A stretch of 6,812 nt of DNA from contig JAWVFI010000136.1 of the NCBI GenBank assembly GCA_033856235.1, positions 1 through 6,812 on the forward strand. Reading direction: 5' to 3'. Of the stretch, positions 1-5,857 are shown piece after piece (the stretch's first letter is position 1; the number at the start of each line of letters is the position of its first letter). A program made the translations under genes and the position numbers. The notes beneath the pieces are model-generated. The model was not told the DNA's origin, did not search any database, and saw only the letters and a program-made list of their open reading frames with translations. The DNA comes from DASXRU01 sp033856235 (GTDB lineage Bacteria > Acidobacteriota > Blastocatellia > Pyrinomonadales > Pyrinomonadaceae).

Positions 1-2288
1 AGCGGCTGCACTGTGAAGGGCGCCGCCAGAGAGTTTTGCAGGATGTTCTGGTTGGAAAGCCGCTGGTAGTAAATGCCATAGCCGGCGCGCACCACCATCT
101 TCTGGTTCCCGTGCACGTCCCAGGCAAGGCCTACGCGAGGGGCAAAGTTATTATCATCACGGCACCTCTCGAGAGCGCAGTTGGGAACCCCGGCCGTGCC
201 TTTGAATCCGCCAAGATCAACCGCTTCAGGAAATAGAAACGGATTCTTGCCGGCAGCCGCGAGGGCGGGATCGTAGATGCCCGCGCGATTCAGTCTGTCA
301 TGACCGAAACTCATCGCTTCCCAGCGCAAGCCCAGGTTGAAAGTGACTCGCGAACTGAACCGGAAGTCGTCCTGGAAGAATCCGGCAAAGTCGGTCGCGA
401 TGAAATTGCGCGCCGGATCTCCGAAGGCCGATTGCAGGGCGGTCGGAGCGCCTCTCAGGAAATTTTGGAAGGCCGAGCAATCATTAGTATTCAGTTTGCA
501 ATTCAAAAATGTCGAAAGCGGAGGGGTTGCACCTGAAGAGGTCCCCCCGAAGGTGAGCGACCCGCGCACGGAGAAGTTATTGAAACGGTTCAACTGATAT
601 TGAACGGCTTCACCACCCATACGCAGACTATGCTTACCCCAAATCATGGAGTAAGTCTCCACGGCGTTGTATTGATTCGAGATCGTTCCGCGATCGTCGT
701 TGACGCCGGTGCCAATCGAGATGGAGCCGGTGATCCCGACGCGGTACATCCCCGGGAACTGGGAAGTATTGCCGCGAACCGCGCCAATTTCGCTCATGTT
801 GTGCTGATCGAAGGGAATGTTAGCGAACAGGAAGCGGCTGAAACCCAATCGCAGCTCATTCACCTTGGTAGGACTAAATATGTGAGTCTCGGTTAAGGAT
901 AAGAACCGATTGAACTGGGTATCAGTCCGGGGATTCGCCAAACTGGTGTCAGTGCCGAAAGGCTTGGCTACCGATCCTTCATCCCAGAACCAGGTGCCCA
1001 AAATCTTGTCCTTGCCGTCCCGGAAACCGCGGTCGTAGCTGACCGTGTATTGATTGTCAGTAATCGGCGCGACCCCTGAAAATTGGCAAGTGAATGAACC
1101 GGGAGCAGCCGTTCCAGTCCCCGCCGCTCCGGCCACGCAACCACTCTGGCCCGAACGCGGAACCAGGAAGCCGCTGCCAAACCGACTATCCTGAAGATTA
1201 AGAATCTTTACTGCGACCGGATCAATCTGGTTCACATTTAAATTAAAGTCCGCCGCCAGAGACGCTGCTGTGACGAGGCCGCCCGCGTCCGTGGTGAATC
1301 TCTGCACCGTCGGGGCCGACGTTGAGCCGTTGGGATCGATACCATTGCGGGCGCGGACGCCCTGGTAATTAAAGAACCAGTAGCCGCCCACCTTTGGTAT
1401 CGGACCACTCGCGCTACCGCCAAAAACATTCTGCAGCAAACGGCCCTTCTTCGTCCGGTTCGCATTGAAGAACCACTCCGATGCGTTCAGCGCATCGTTG
1501 CGATGGTTCCAATAAAGATCGAAGTGGAAGTCTTTGGTCCCTGAAGCCGTTACCAATCCCAGCGCGCCACCGCCCTTACTTCCCTGGGAAGCGTCGTAAA
1601 GCGACGTCGCGACTTTCATTTCCTTGAGCGTGTCGGGATTGGGGAGGGGCACAGTATCAAAGTGCGCGAGGTTAAAGTCGTTTACGTTAATGCCGTTAAG
1701 CGAGACACTGTTGTTACTGGTTCGCTGGCCATTAACTGTAACGTCCGCAGTACCTCGACCGGCAGAACGTACGTCGGTAGGATCGCCGGTGACTCCCGTC
1801 GAAAGAGAAAGCAGGAAGAGGAAATTTGGAGAAGCCAGCGGCAGCGTCCGCAAAGTTTGGGCGTCCAATGCCTGGCCCATGGTCGAGTTTTCCGGATTGA
1901 TCAGCGACTGGGTGGCTTCGACGTTCACCGTTTCTTCGATCTTGCCGGCTTCGAGGGCGACGTCCTGGCGCGCAGTGCCGGAGATTTCGACCTTCACCCC
2001 GGAAACGACGGCCTTCTTGAAATTCGCGGCCGTGACTTCCAGGCGATAGGCGCCCGGCGGTAAGAGCGTGGCGCCGAAACGTCCTTCGTCGTCGGTAACG
2101 AGGGTGCGCACACTCTTTCCGGTGCCGACGTCAATGATTTCAACCGTAGCGCCCTTCATCACAGCATTACTCTGATCGGTAACCACGCCGGTAATGCCTC
2201 CAGTTTGGCTCGCCTGTGAAAAAGCTACAGTGGCAAACAGAAACACCAGGACAACCCCGCTTGCAAAAAAGCGTGAGAAGCTTCGCAT
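1..2288 (-). CDS. Oar-type TonB-dependent receptor with N-terminal carboxypeptidase-regulatory domain (partial, C-terminus beyond left edge)
   Basis: This is the first 762 codons of an outer-membrane receptor, read leftwards without a stop. Residues 1-26 are a signal peptide (hydrophobic core followed by VAFSQA). Residues about 29-115 look like a carboxypeptidase-regulatory beta-sandwich (GGITGVVTD, LLPPGAYRLEV). The TonB plug follows, with VNGQRTSNNSVSLNGIN at about 185-201. Barrel-type sequence comes next, including YWNHRNDALNASEWFFN near 257-274, FFQDDFRFSSRVTFNLGLRWE near 635-655, and NFAPRVGLAWD and VVRAGYGIYYQR near the edge. Such proteins usually run to about 1000 residues or more, so a few hundred are missing. 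They import large substrates using TonB energy; the ligand cannot be read here. The ATG at 2288 is supported by AGGAGG 8 bases upstream. Paired cysteines in the barrel may form disulfides. The frame is intact, so this is a window-edge truncation and not a pseudogene. Confidence 0.95.
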   Translation of the reverse strand, partial: MRSFSRFFASGVVLVFLFATVAFSQASQTGGITGVVTDQSNAVMKGATVEIIDVGTGKSVRTLVTDDEGRFGATLLPPGAYRLEVTAANFKKAVVSGVKVEISGTARQDVALEAGKIEETVNVEATQSLINPENSTMGQALDAQTLRTLPLASPNFLFLLSLSTGVTGDPTDVRSAGRGTADVTVNGQRTSNNSVSLNGINVNDFNLAHFDTVPLPNPDTLKEMKVATSLYDASQGSKGGGALGLVTASGTKDFHFDLYWNHRNDALNASEWFFNANRTKKGRLLQNVFGGSASGPIPKVGGYWFFNYQGVRARNGIDPNGSTSAPTVQRFTTDAGGLVTAASLAADFNLNVNQIDPVAVKILNLQDSRFGSGFLVPRSGQSGCVAGAAGTGTAAPGSFTCQFSGVAPITDNQYTVSYDRGFRDGKDKILGTWFWDEGSVAKPFGTDTSLANPRTDTQFNRFLSLTETHIFSPTKVNELRLGFSRFLFANIPFDQHNMSEIGAVRGNTSQFPGMYRVGITGSISIGTGVNDDRGTISNQYNAVETYSMIWGKHSLRMGGEAVQYQLNRFNNFSVRGSLTFGGTSSGATPPLSTFLNCKLNTNDCSAFQNFLRGAPTALQSAFGDPARNFIATDFAGFFQDDFRFSSRVTFNLGLRWEAMSFGHDRLNRAGIYDPALAAAGKNPFLFPEAVDLGGFKGTAGVPNCALERCRDDNNFAPRVGLAWDVHGNQKMVVRAGYGIYYQRLSNQNILQNSLAAPFTVQP

Positions 2289-2296
2289 AACAGTTT

Positions 2297-2302
2297 CCTC
2301 CT
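2297..2302 (-). promoter_or_regulatory. Strong ribosome binding site of the TonB-dependent receptor
   Basis: The minus strand reads AGAGGAGG here, a near-perfect Shine-Dalgarno, 8 bases before the ATG at 2288. It fixes the receptor start and suggests efficient translation. Confidence 0.85.
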
Positions 2303-2308
2303 CTTTGC

Positions 2309-2326
2309 AGGCTTTCGAGAAAGCCT
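2309..2326 (-). promoter_or_regulatory. Perfect hairpin in the receptor mRNA leader
   Basis: The sequence AGGCTTTC-GA-GAAAGCCT is a perfect dyad of 8 bases per arm, practically a 7-bp stem with a 4-base loop. It lies a few bases upstream of the receptor Shine-Dalgarno. It could stabilise the 5' end, affect ribosome access or be an operator. No T-run follows in the direction of the receptor, so it is not a terminator. The function is inferred from position only. Confidence 0.4.
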
Positions 2327-2549
2327 TATGTGACGGTTGAGAACGTTACCCTTGGGATCGATAACCGGAATTGGAAAGATGGCTGGACTTTTTTACACGC
2401 AAGCAATATTCCAATGGATTGGCTTAAGGCAGGATGGTCGTAACTTCAAACTTTCTTTCGGTTTTTGCGATACGCGAAACGAGGGCCCGATCTAACCCAG
2501 GGCCGGGTTAAATGAAATTTTGGCTTTTTTACGAATTCTCGGATCGCGT
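2327..2549. other. Divergent intergenic region between receptor and dehydrogenase
   Basis: No convincing coding sequence is present. Weak TTG-rich and TAA-rich boxes occur on the minus strand around 2380-2450, but none makes a convincing -35/-10 pair. The one visible structure is a dyad: TAACCC (2493-2498) and GGGTTA (2505-2510) around a 6-base loop. It overlaps an alternative pairing of GGCCC (2484-2488) with GGGCC (2500-2504), so the two hairpins exclude each other. The region must hold the receptor promoter and probably the dehydrogenase promoter. Confidence 0.4.
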
Positions 2550-2627
2550 AGGACAGACACTCCTGTCTGTCCCTGATCAGGATGATGCCAGCTGGCGATG
2601 AGAGGGACAGGCAGGAATGCCTGTCTT
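2550..2627. repeat. REP/BIME-like inverted pair of palindromic repeats, family 1
   Basis: Two 24-base units face each other. Unit 1 (2550-2573) folds GGACAGACA-CTCC-TGTCTGTCC, a perfect 9-bp stem. Unit 2 (2604-2627) folds GACAGGCA-GGAA-TGCCTGTC, a perfect 8-bp stem. Read on the opposite strand, unit 2 matches unit 1 at 20 of 24 positions. Two of the four differences are partners in the stem (A-T in unit 1, G-C in unit 2), so pairing is kept. Between the units lie two perfect 10-base palindromes, CCTGATCAGG (2572-2581) and GCCAGCTGGC (2587-2596). The layout resembles bacterial interspersed mosaic elements mobilised by RAYT transposases. No such transposase is in the window. Confidence 0.75.
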
Positions 2628-2649
2628 ACTCGTGGTAATCTGCGGCCTC

Positions 2650-3597
2650 ATGGAACGCATCGTCTTTCTAGAGCGAAATACTTTCAGGGCTGATTTCCGC
2701 AAGCCGGAATTTGCGCACGAATGGATCGAACACGGCGAAACGTTGCCGGCGGAAGTAGGGGAGCGACTGCGTCACGCCACGATCGCCATCTGTAATAAGC
2801 TGCCACTACGAGAGACGGAGCTGTCTCTACTGCCGGAACTCAAGTTGATTGCCGTGGCCGCGACGGGCGTGGACAACATCGATTTGGAGTACTGTCGCCG
2901 GCGCGGCGTGCCGGTCTGTAACACGCGCGGTTACGCCGTACATTCTCTGCCGGAGCATGTCTTAACCCTGATCCTGGCGCTGCGACGAAATATCATCAGT
3001 TACCGGCAGGACGTAAGCCAGGGGCGATGGCAAAACGCAAAACAGTTCTGCCTGCTCAATCACCCGATTCATGATTTGCACGGCAGTACTTTGGGAGTCA
3101 TCGGCTACGGCGTCCTGGGCCAGGCGATGGCCCGATTGGCTACCAGCATTGGCATGCGCGTTGTGATCGCGGAACGAAAAAACGCGGCATCGATCCGTCC
3201 GGGGCGAACCCCCTTCGCGGAGGTTTTGAGAGAGAGCGATGTGATCACACTTCATTGTCCCCTCACAGTGGAAACGCGGGACATGATCGCATTGCCGGAA
3301 CTGCAGAGCATGAAGCGAACGGCGCTGCTAATTAATACGGCGCGTGGCGGGCTGGTAAATGAAACAGATTTGACGGCGGCGTTGCGAAAAGGGTTGATAG
3401 GCGGCGCCGGTTTTGATGTGCTGAGCAGCGAGCCGCCGCGCGAGGGAAATCCTTTGCTCGAGATTCAGGCGCCGAATTTTATCCTGACGCCCCACGTCGC
3501 CTGGGCCAGCAACGAAGCTATGCAAAGCCTTGCGGATCAACTGATCGACAACCTCGAGGCCTTTGTTCGCGGAGAACCGCAGAACCTTGTGACCTGA
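2650..3597 (+). CDS. NAD-dependent D-2-hydroxyacid dehydrogenase (glycerate dehydrogenase/hydroxypyruvate reductase-like)
   Basis: This is a complete 315-residue member of the D-isomer-specific 2-hydroxyacid dehydrogenase family, of normal length. These cytoplasmic enzymes interconvert a D-2-hydroxyacid and its 2-oxoacid with NAD(P)H. The substrate domain (about 1-100 and the C-terminal tail) contains VAATGVDNIDLEYC. The nucleotide-binding domain (about 101-285) has GYGVLG (G152, G154, G157) after LGVI. E175 at the end of the second strand favours NAD over NADP. Catalytic residues are R232 in NTARGG, E261 in LSSEPP and H282 in TPHVAW. The overall pattern is closest to glycerate dehydrogenases, but the substrate is not certain. 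I prefer the ATG at 2650 because MERIVFLERNTF matches the usual family start. An in-frame ATG at 2617 lies inside a repeat hairpin and would add an atypical 11-residue hydrophobic leader. Neither start has a textbook ribosome site; GAGGG at 2602-2606 would serve the 2617 start. Repeat pairs bracket the gene. Confidence 0.94.
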   Translation: MERIVFLERNTFRADFRKPEFAHEWIEHGETLPAEVGERLRHATIAICNKLPLRETELSLLPELKLIAVAATGVDNIDLEYCRRRGVPVCNTRGYAVHSLPEHVLTLILALRRNIISYRQDVSQGRWQNAKQFCLLNHPIHDLHGSTLGVIGYGVLGQAMARLATSIGMRVVIAERKNAASIRPGRTPFAEVLRESDVITLHCPLTVETRDMIALPELQSMKRTALLINTARGGLVNETDLTAALRKGLIGGAGFDVLSSEPPREGNPLLEIQAPNFILTPHVAWASNEAMQSLADQLIDNLEAFVRGEPQNLVT

Positions 3598-3602
3598 GGC
3601 TA

Positions 3603-3714
3603 TGGAGTGCGGTGGCAGAGCGCAGCGGCGACACCGCTTTGGATCACCTGATAACTTAACGGTCGGGATGGAATCCAAAACGCCGTCGCCGCTTCGCTCT
3701 GCCGGCGCACTCCA
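3603..3714. repeat. Inverted pair of 42-base palindromic repeats, family 2, downstream of the dehydrogenase
   Basis: The left arm (3603-3644) and the reverse complement of the right arm (3673-3714) agree at 36 of 42 bases, starting TGGAGTGCG and ending TTTGGAT. Each arm also contains its own stem: GCGGTG (3609-3614) with CACCGC (3632-3637) on the left, and GCGCCG with CGGCGT (3708-3703 and 3685-3680, minus strand) on the right. The differences at arm positions 10 and 11 are matched by changes at 31 and 32, so the stem is kept by two compensatory pairs. The element begins 6 bases after the dehydrogenase stop. It could fold into a long transcript-end hairpin that protects or terminates that mRNA, although no T-run follows it on the plus strand. 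Confidence 0.8.
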
Positions 3715-3747
3715 AAAAGCAAAGGGCTGCGCCAACTAGCGCAGCCC
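3715..3747 (-). terminator. Intrinsic terminator of the protease/87-residue protein unit
   Basis: GGGCTGCGC (3724-3732) and GCGCAGCCC (3739-3747) form a perfect 9-bp GC-rich stem around the 6-base loop CAACTA. Reading the minus strand, the stem is followed by TTTGCTTTTTGG, a T-rich tract. The hairpin starts 26 bases after the stop of the 87-residue gene, so it probably ends that leftward transcript. It sits directly against the repeat pair that follows the convergent dehydrogenase. Confidence 0.8.
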
Positions 3748-3773
3748 AAACTCAATGAAACCTGGCAGGCGAC

Positions 3774-4037
3774 TTACGAAGACGCGGCTTCGCTCGCTAC
3801 GGAAGCTGGTTCGTCGTGGTGCTCCGTGGTGTAAAGGTTGAGGATGTCCTGGCCCTGCCGCGATCGAGGATCAATAGTACGCAAGTGTTTGCGGCCCTGC
3901 ATCTCCCAAATGGCTGTGACCTGGCCGTCCCTCTCTACGGCGTGATAGGTAATCTCTTCGGTGCTCGCTGGTGGTGTTGGCGTTTCGCCTAATTGCTCGG
4001 GCGCCGCTTCAATGGGCGCGGTATCGTTGTCAGACAT
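3774..4037 (-). CDS. Small acidic protein of unknown function, downstream of the S8 protease
   Basis: This is an 87-residue soluble protein with no signal peptide or membrane segment, and I do not recognise a family. It has three parts: a disordered-looking acidic, Pro/Thr/Ala-rich head (1-28), a folded-looking core at about 29-71 (ITYHAVERDGQVTAIWEMQG, then HLRTIDPRSRQGQDILNLY), and a Ser/Ala/Glu tail (about 74-87). The core alternates like a small beta structure plus a helix. The ATG at 4037 is the only reasonable start because an in-frame stop lies three codons upstream; AGGAG lies 13 bases before it, a slightly long spacing. It follows the protease gene by 95 bases on the same strand, and a good terminator follows it. 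Co-transcription, and a role as partner or substrate of the protease, are inferences. Its head shares an ASTxEE-like stretch with the protease N-terminus. Confidence 0.75.
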   Translation of the reverse strand: MSDNDTAPIEAAPEQLGETPTPPASTEEITYHAVERDGQVTAIWEMQGRKHLRTIDPRSRQGQDILNLYTTEHHDEPASVASEAASS

Positions 4038-4132
4038 TAAAACTCAAAAGCTCCTCTCAAACTATTCGCCTGTCGTTTGGTTTTGAAGGATTGTGGCACA
4101 CGAGCCTTCAGAGTGTCTAGCCAGTGTGGCCC

Positions 4133-5491
4133 CTAAGAACGCAGCGCCAGCTCCAATGCCAGGCGCGGCGACACCACCCCCCAACCCTGGCGGTCAACGT
4201 CGATTCCCGGCACTCTTTCCGAGGTGTCGATGAGAATCCGCTTCACTTGCTGCGGCGTAAGCCGGGGATTTGCCTCCAAGATACAGGCTACGACAGAGGC
4301 GACGATCGGGGAGGAGAAGGAAGTGCCGTCAACGTACTTGTAGTTTGAGTCAATAACGTTGCCCTCGCGCAGCTTGATGGTTATTAACTGGCGCAGCACC
4401 GGGACCGGCAGCTCCTTCGCTTCATCCAAATCTTTGTCGATGCCGGCATGGAGATTAATGATATCGCGCAGCTCCGCATCCGCCGCGCTCTCCAGTTCGG
4501 AATAGAGCGCCGCCTCATCCGCGGTGGGGGTGCGCGGCAGAATTGGCGCCGCGACCCAAATTCCCGGCGCTATCACTTCCGGCTTTTGCAGTCCGTCGAT
4601 CGTTGGTCCATAGGACGAACGGTACATTCCGCGGCGCGCGCGATCTCGCGAGTTCTGATCGTCCAGGCCGCCGACAGAAATCGCCGACGGAGCGCTGGCC
4701 GGCGCTAAGACTGAATGGCCCGGTGACATCCCCGCATTACCCACGGCGCAGACCACGACCAGGCCTTCCTTCACGCATCGTTCCACGGTCTGGGCCAACG
4801 AATTCGTAAGGTAGCTTTCCGGAAAATCGCCACCCGCGGAAATGTTGACCACCCGAATCTGATACTTTTCCCGCAACGCCAGGACCCATTCCAACCCCGA
4901 CTGGATCTGTTCCTCGCTGATTCGTCCGGTACGGCCAATTTTCACCAGCACCACATTCGCTTCTGACGCAATGCCGCGGTAGAAGCCGTCAGACAAAGAT
5001 CCATTCCCCGCAGCCACCACGGAAGTCATCATTCCGTGCCAACTCGCAACGTCAATTGTTTCCAGTGAAGTCTGATCGTCGGCGTCATTAAAGATGCTGT
5101 GGTAGGCGAGGATGCGATTTTCCGGTGTAGTCAGATCCGGGTGCGCATAGAATCCGGAATCGAGGAAGGCGATGGTTACGCCTTTGCCGGTAAAACGTTC
5201 GTCAGCGTCTAAACGCAATGGAGTCGGCAGGACATAACTCGTTTGCTCAAAGATAGCCGCGTGCGCCGCGAGCTGATGTTGCGCGCGACTGAACAAAGCG
5301 ACGCAGTCGGGACAAACCTGGGCCAGATCGCCATCGGGGGCGTTGGCGGAAATTATTGATTTAAGTTCAGCGGGCAGGTCCTGTAACGGCACTGAGCCCC
5401 CGGCCGCCGCACGGCCACAAACATCGCAGAGTTCCACCGCGGTTTCTTCGGTGGTTGACGCCGTCTCAGTCAATAAGGTTCCCTCGGACAT
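4133..5491 (-). CDS. Subtilisin-like serine protease (S8) with N-terminal CxxC...CxxC motif, apparently cytoplasmic
   Basis: This is a complete 452-residue S8 family endopeptidase. The catalytic triad is visible: D111 in IAFLDSGFYAHPDL, H152 in SWHGMMTSVVAAGNG and S391 in VDGTSFSSP. The oxyanion asparagine is N252 in AVGNAG. PEVIAPG (304-310) precedes the serine block, and the helix ANPRLTPQQVKRIL closes the domain. Two things are unusual. The first 95 residues have no signal peptide but carry C22-x2-C25 and C60-x2-C63, which look like a zinc ribbon. About 79 residues separate APG from GTS, against about 20 in classical subtilisins; the extra part (about 320-380) is charged and helix-like. 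The N-terminal region may act as a regulatory or pro-region. The ATG at 5491 directly follows an in-frame TAA, and the next methionine is M154, so this start is favoured. Its ribosome site (GGGAG, 14 bases upstream) is poor. The 87-residue gene follows. Confidence 0.93.
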   Translation of the reverse strand: MSEGTLLTETASTTEETAVELCDVCGRAAAGGSVPLQDLPAELKSIISANAPDGDLAQVCPDCVALFSRAQHQLAAHAAIFEQTSYVLPTPLRLDADERFTGKGVTIAFLDSGFYAHPDLTTPENRILAYHSIFNDADDQTSLETIDVASWHGMMTSVVAAGNGSLSDGFYRGIASEANVVLVKIGRTGRISEEQIQSGLEWVLALREKYQIRVVNISAGGDFPESYLTNSLAQTVERCVKEGLVVVCAVGNAGMSPGHSVLAPASAPSAISVGGLDDQNSRDRARRGMYRSSYGPTIDGLQKPEVIAPGIWVAAPILPRTPTADEAALYSELESAADAELRDIINLHAGIDKDLDEAKELPVPVLRQLITIKLREGNVIDSNYKYVDGTSFSSPIVASVVACILEANPRLTPQQVKRILIDTSERVPGIDVDRQGWGVVSPRLALELALRS

Positions 5492-5579
5492 TTAGTTGAG
5501 ATGTTCTCCCGGGTTGCTTAGTCTTTGACCCTCAAACTTACCACAGCCCAATGAATAATTCCGTCCCAAATAATCAGTT
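5492..5579. other. Upstream region of the S8 protease gene
   Basis: This AT-richer 88-base stretch separates the protease start from the family 3 repeat and must hold the protease leader and probably its promoter. I see no convincing -35/-10 pair on the minus strand. The only ribosome-site candidate is GGGAG (5506-5510, minus strand). Confidence 0.35.
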
Positions 5580-5728
5580 AAGCTCCTTACTGGGATCGCG
5601 GGCGTCCCGCCCGTCATGAGCGCTCCGCGCGAAATGCGTCATGCCGTTTTTCCTGCTGATTACACTGCAACCTCGCCTGTCGGGGCAAGGTTGCGGGCGG
5701 GACGCTCGCGCTCCCCAGTAAAGAGCTT
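5580..5728. repeat. MITE-like element with 34-35 base terminal inverted repeats, family 3
   Basis: The left end (5580-5613) and the reverse complement of the right end (5694-5728) match at 31 of 34 bases with one single-base gap; both contain TTACTGGG and end GCGTCCCGCCCG. The left arm has an internal 6-bp stem CGGGCG-TCC-CGCCCG (5599-5613); the right arm keeps it with one G-T wobble on the plus strand. The interior holds two more hairpins: CATGA/TCATG plus CGC/GCG with a bulged G (5615-5643), and GCAACCT/AGGTTGC extended by GCC/GGC past one mismatch (5667-5694). The whole could fold as a multi-branched cruciform. It encodes no transposase and no target-site duplication is obvious. It lies between the divergent protease and 144-residue genes. 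Confidence 0.78.
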
Positions 5729-5795
5729 GAGTCCGATTCGAAGGGGGTCATAAACGGCTTCGCGGTATGAGATCCCGCATCCCCTGCCCGACAAG

Positions 5796-5824
5796 TTGTG
5801 ATTCGCGGGGCGCGCGTGTAAGTT
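5796..5824 (+). promoter_or_regulatory. Weak candidate promoter for the 144-residue gene
   Basis: TTGTGA (5796-5801) and TAAGTT (5819-5824) are separated by 17 bases, the ideal spacing, and lie just upstream of the ribosome site at 5845. Matches to the sigma-70 consensus are only partial (about 4/6 and 3/6), so this is a suggestion. Confidence 0.25.
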
Positions 5825-5844
5825 ATCCCCACCAACTCACGAAC

Positions 5845-5850
5845 AAGGAG
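5845..5850 (+). promoter_or_regulatory. Ribosome binding site that fixes a TTG start
   Basis: AAGGAG lies 7 bases before the TTG at 5858. No ATG occurs at a suitable distance, and the next in-frame ATG is 19 codons downstream, so this site is the main reason to accept the unusual start codon. Confidence 0.8.
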
Positions 5851-5857
5851 AAAGATT

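Noticed and set aside
1624..2063. Two overlapping plus-strand open frames of about 130-140 codons
   Set aside because: They lie antisense to the signal, plug and regulatory domains of the receptor, whose reading frame is continuous and well motif-supported. They have no ribosome sites or recognisable domains.
1..2288. Possibility that the receptor is a frameshifted pseudogene
   Set aside because: I followed the frame from the ATG to the window edge and found no internal stop. Conserved receptor motifs appear in order throughout.
3328..3735. Minus-strand open frame of 135 codons
   Set aside because: It is antisense to the catalytic half of the dehydrogenase and runs through the inverted repeat and the terminator, so it is a shadow.
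3774..5491. Reading the protease and small protein as a toxin-antitoxin pair
   Set aside because: The protease is a large intact S8 enzyme and the small protein shows no antitoxin fold or DNA-binding motif. The gene order and long spacing also do not fit.
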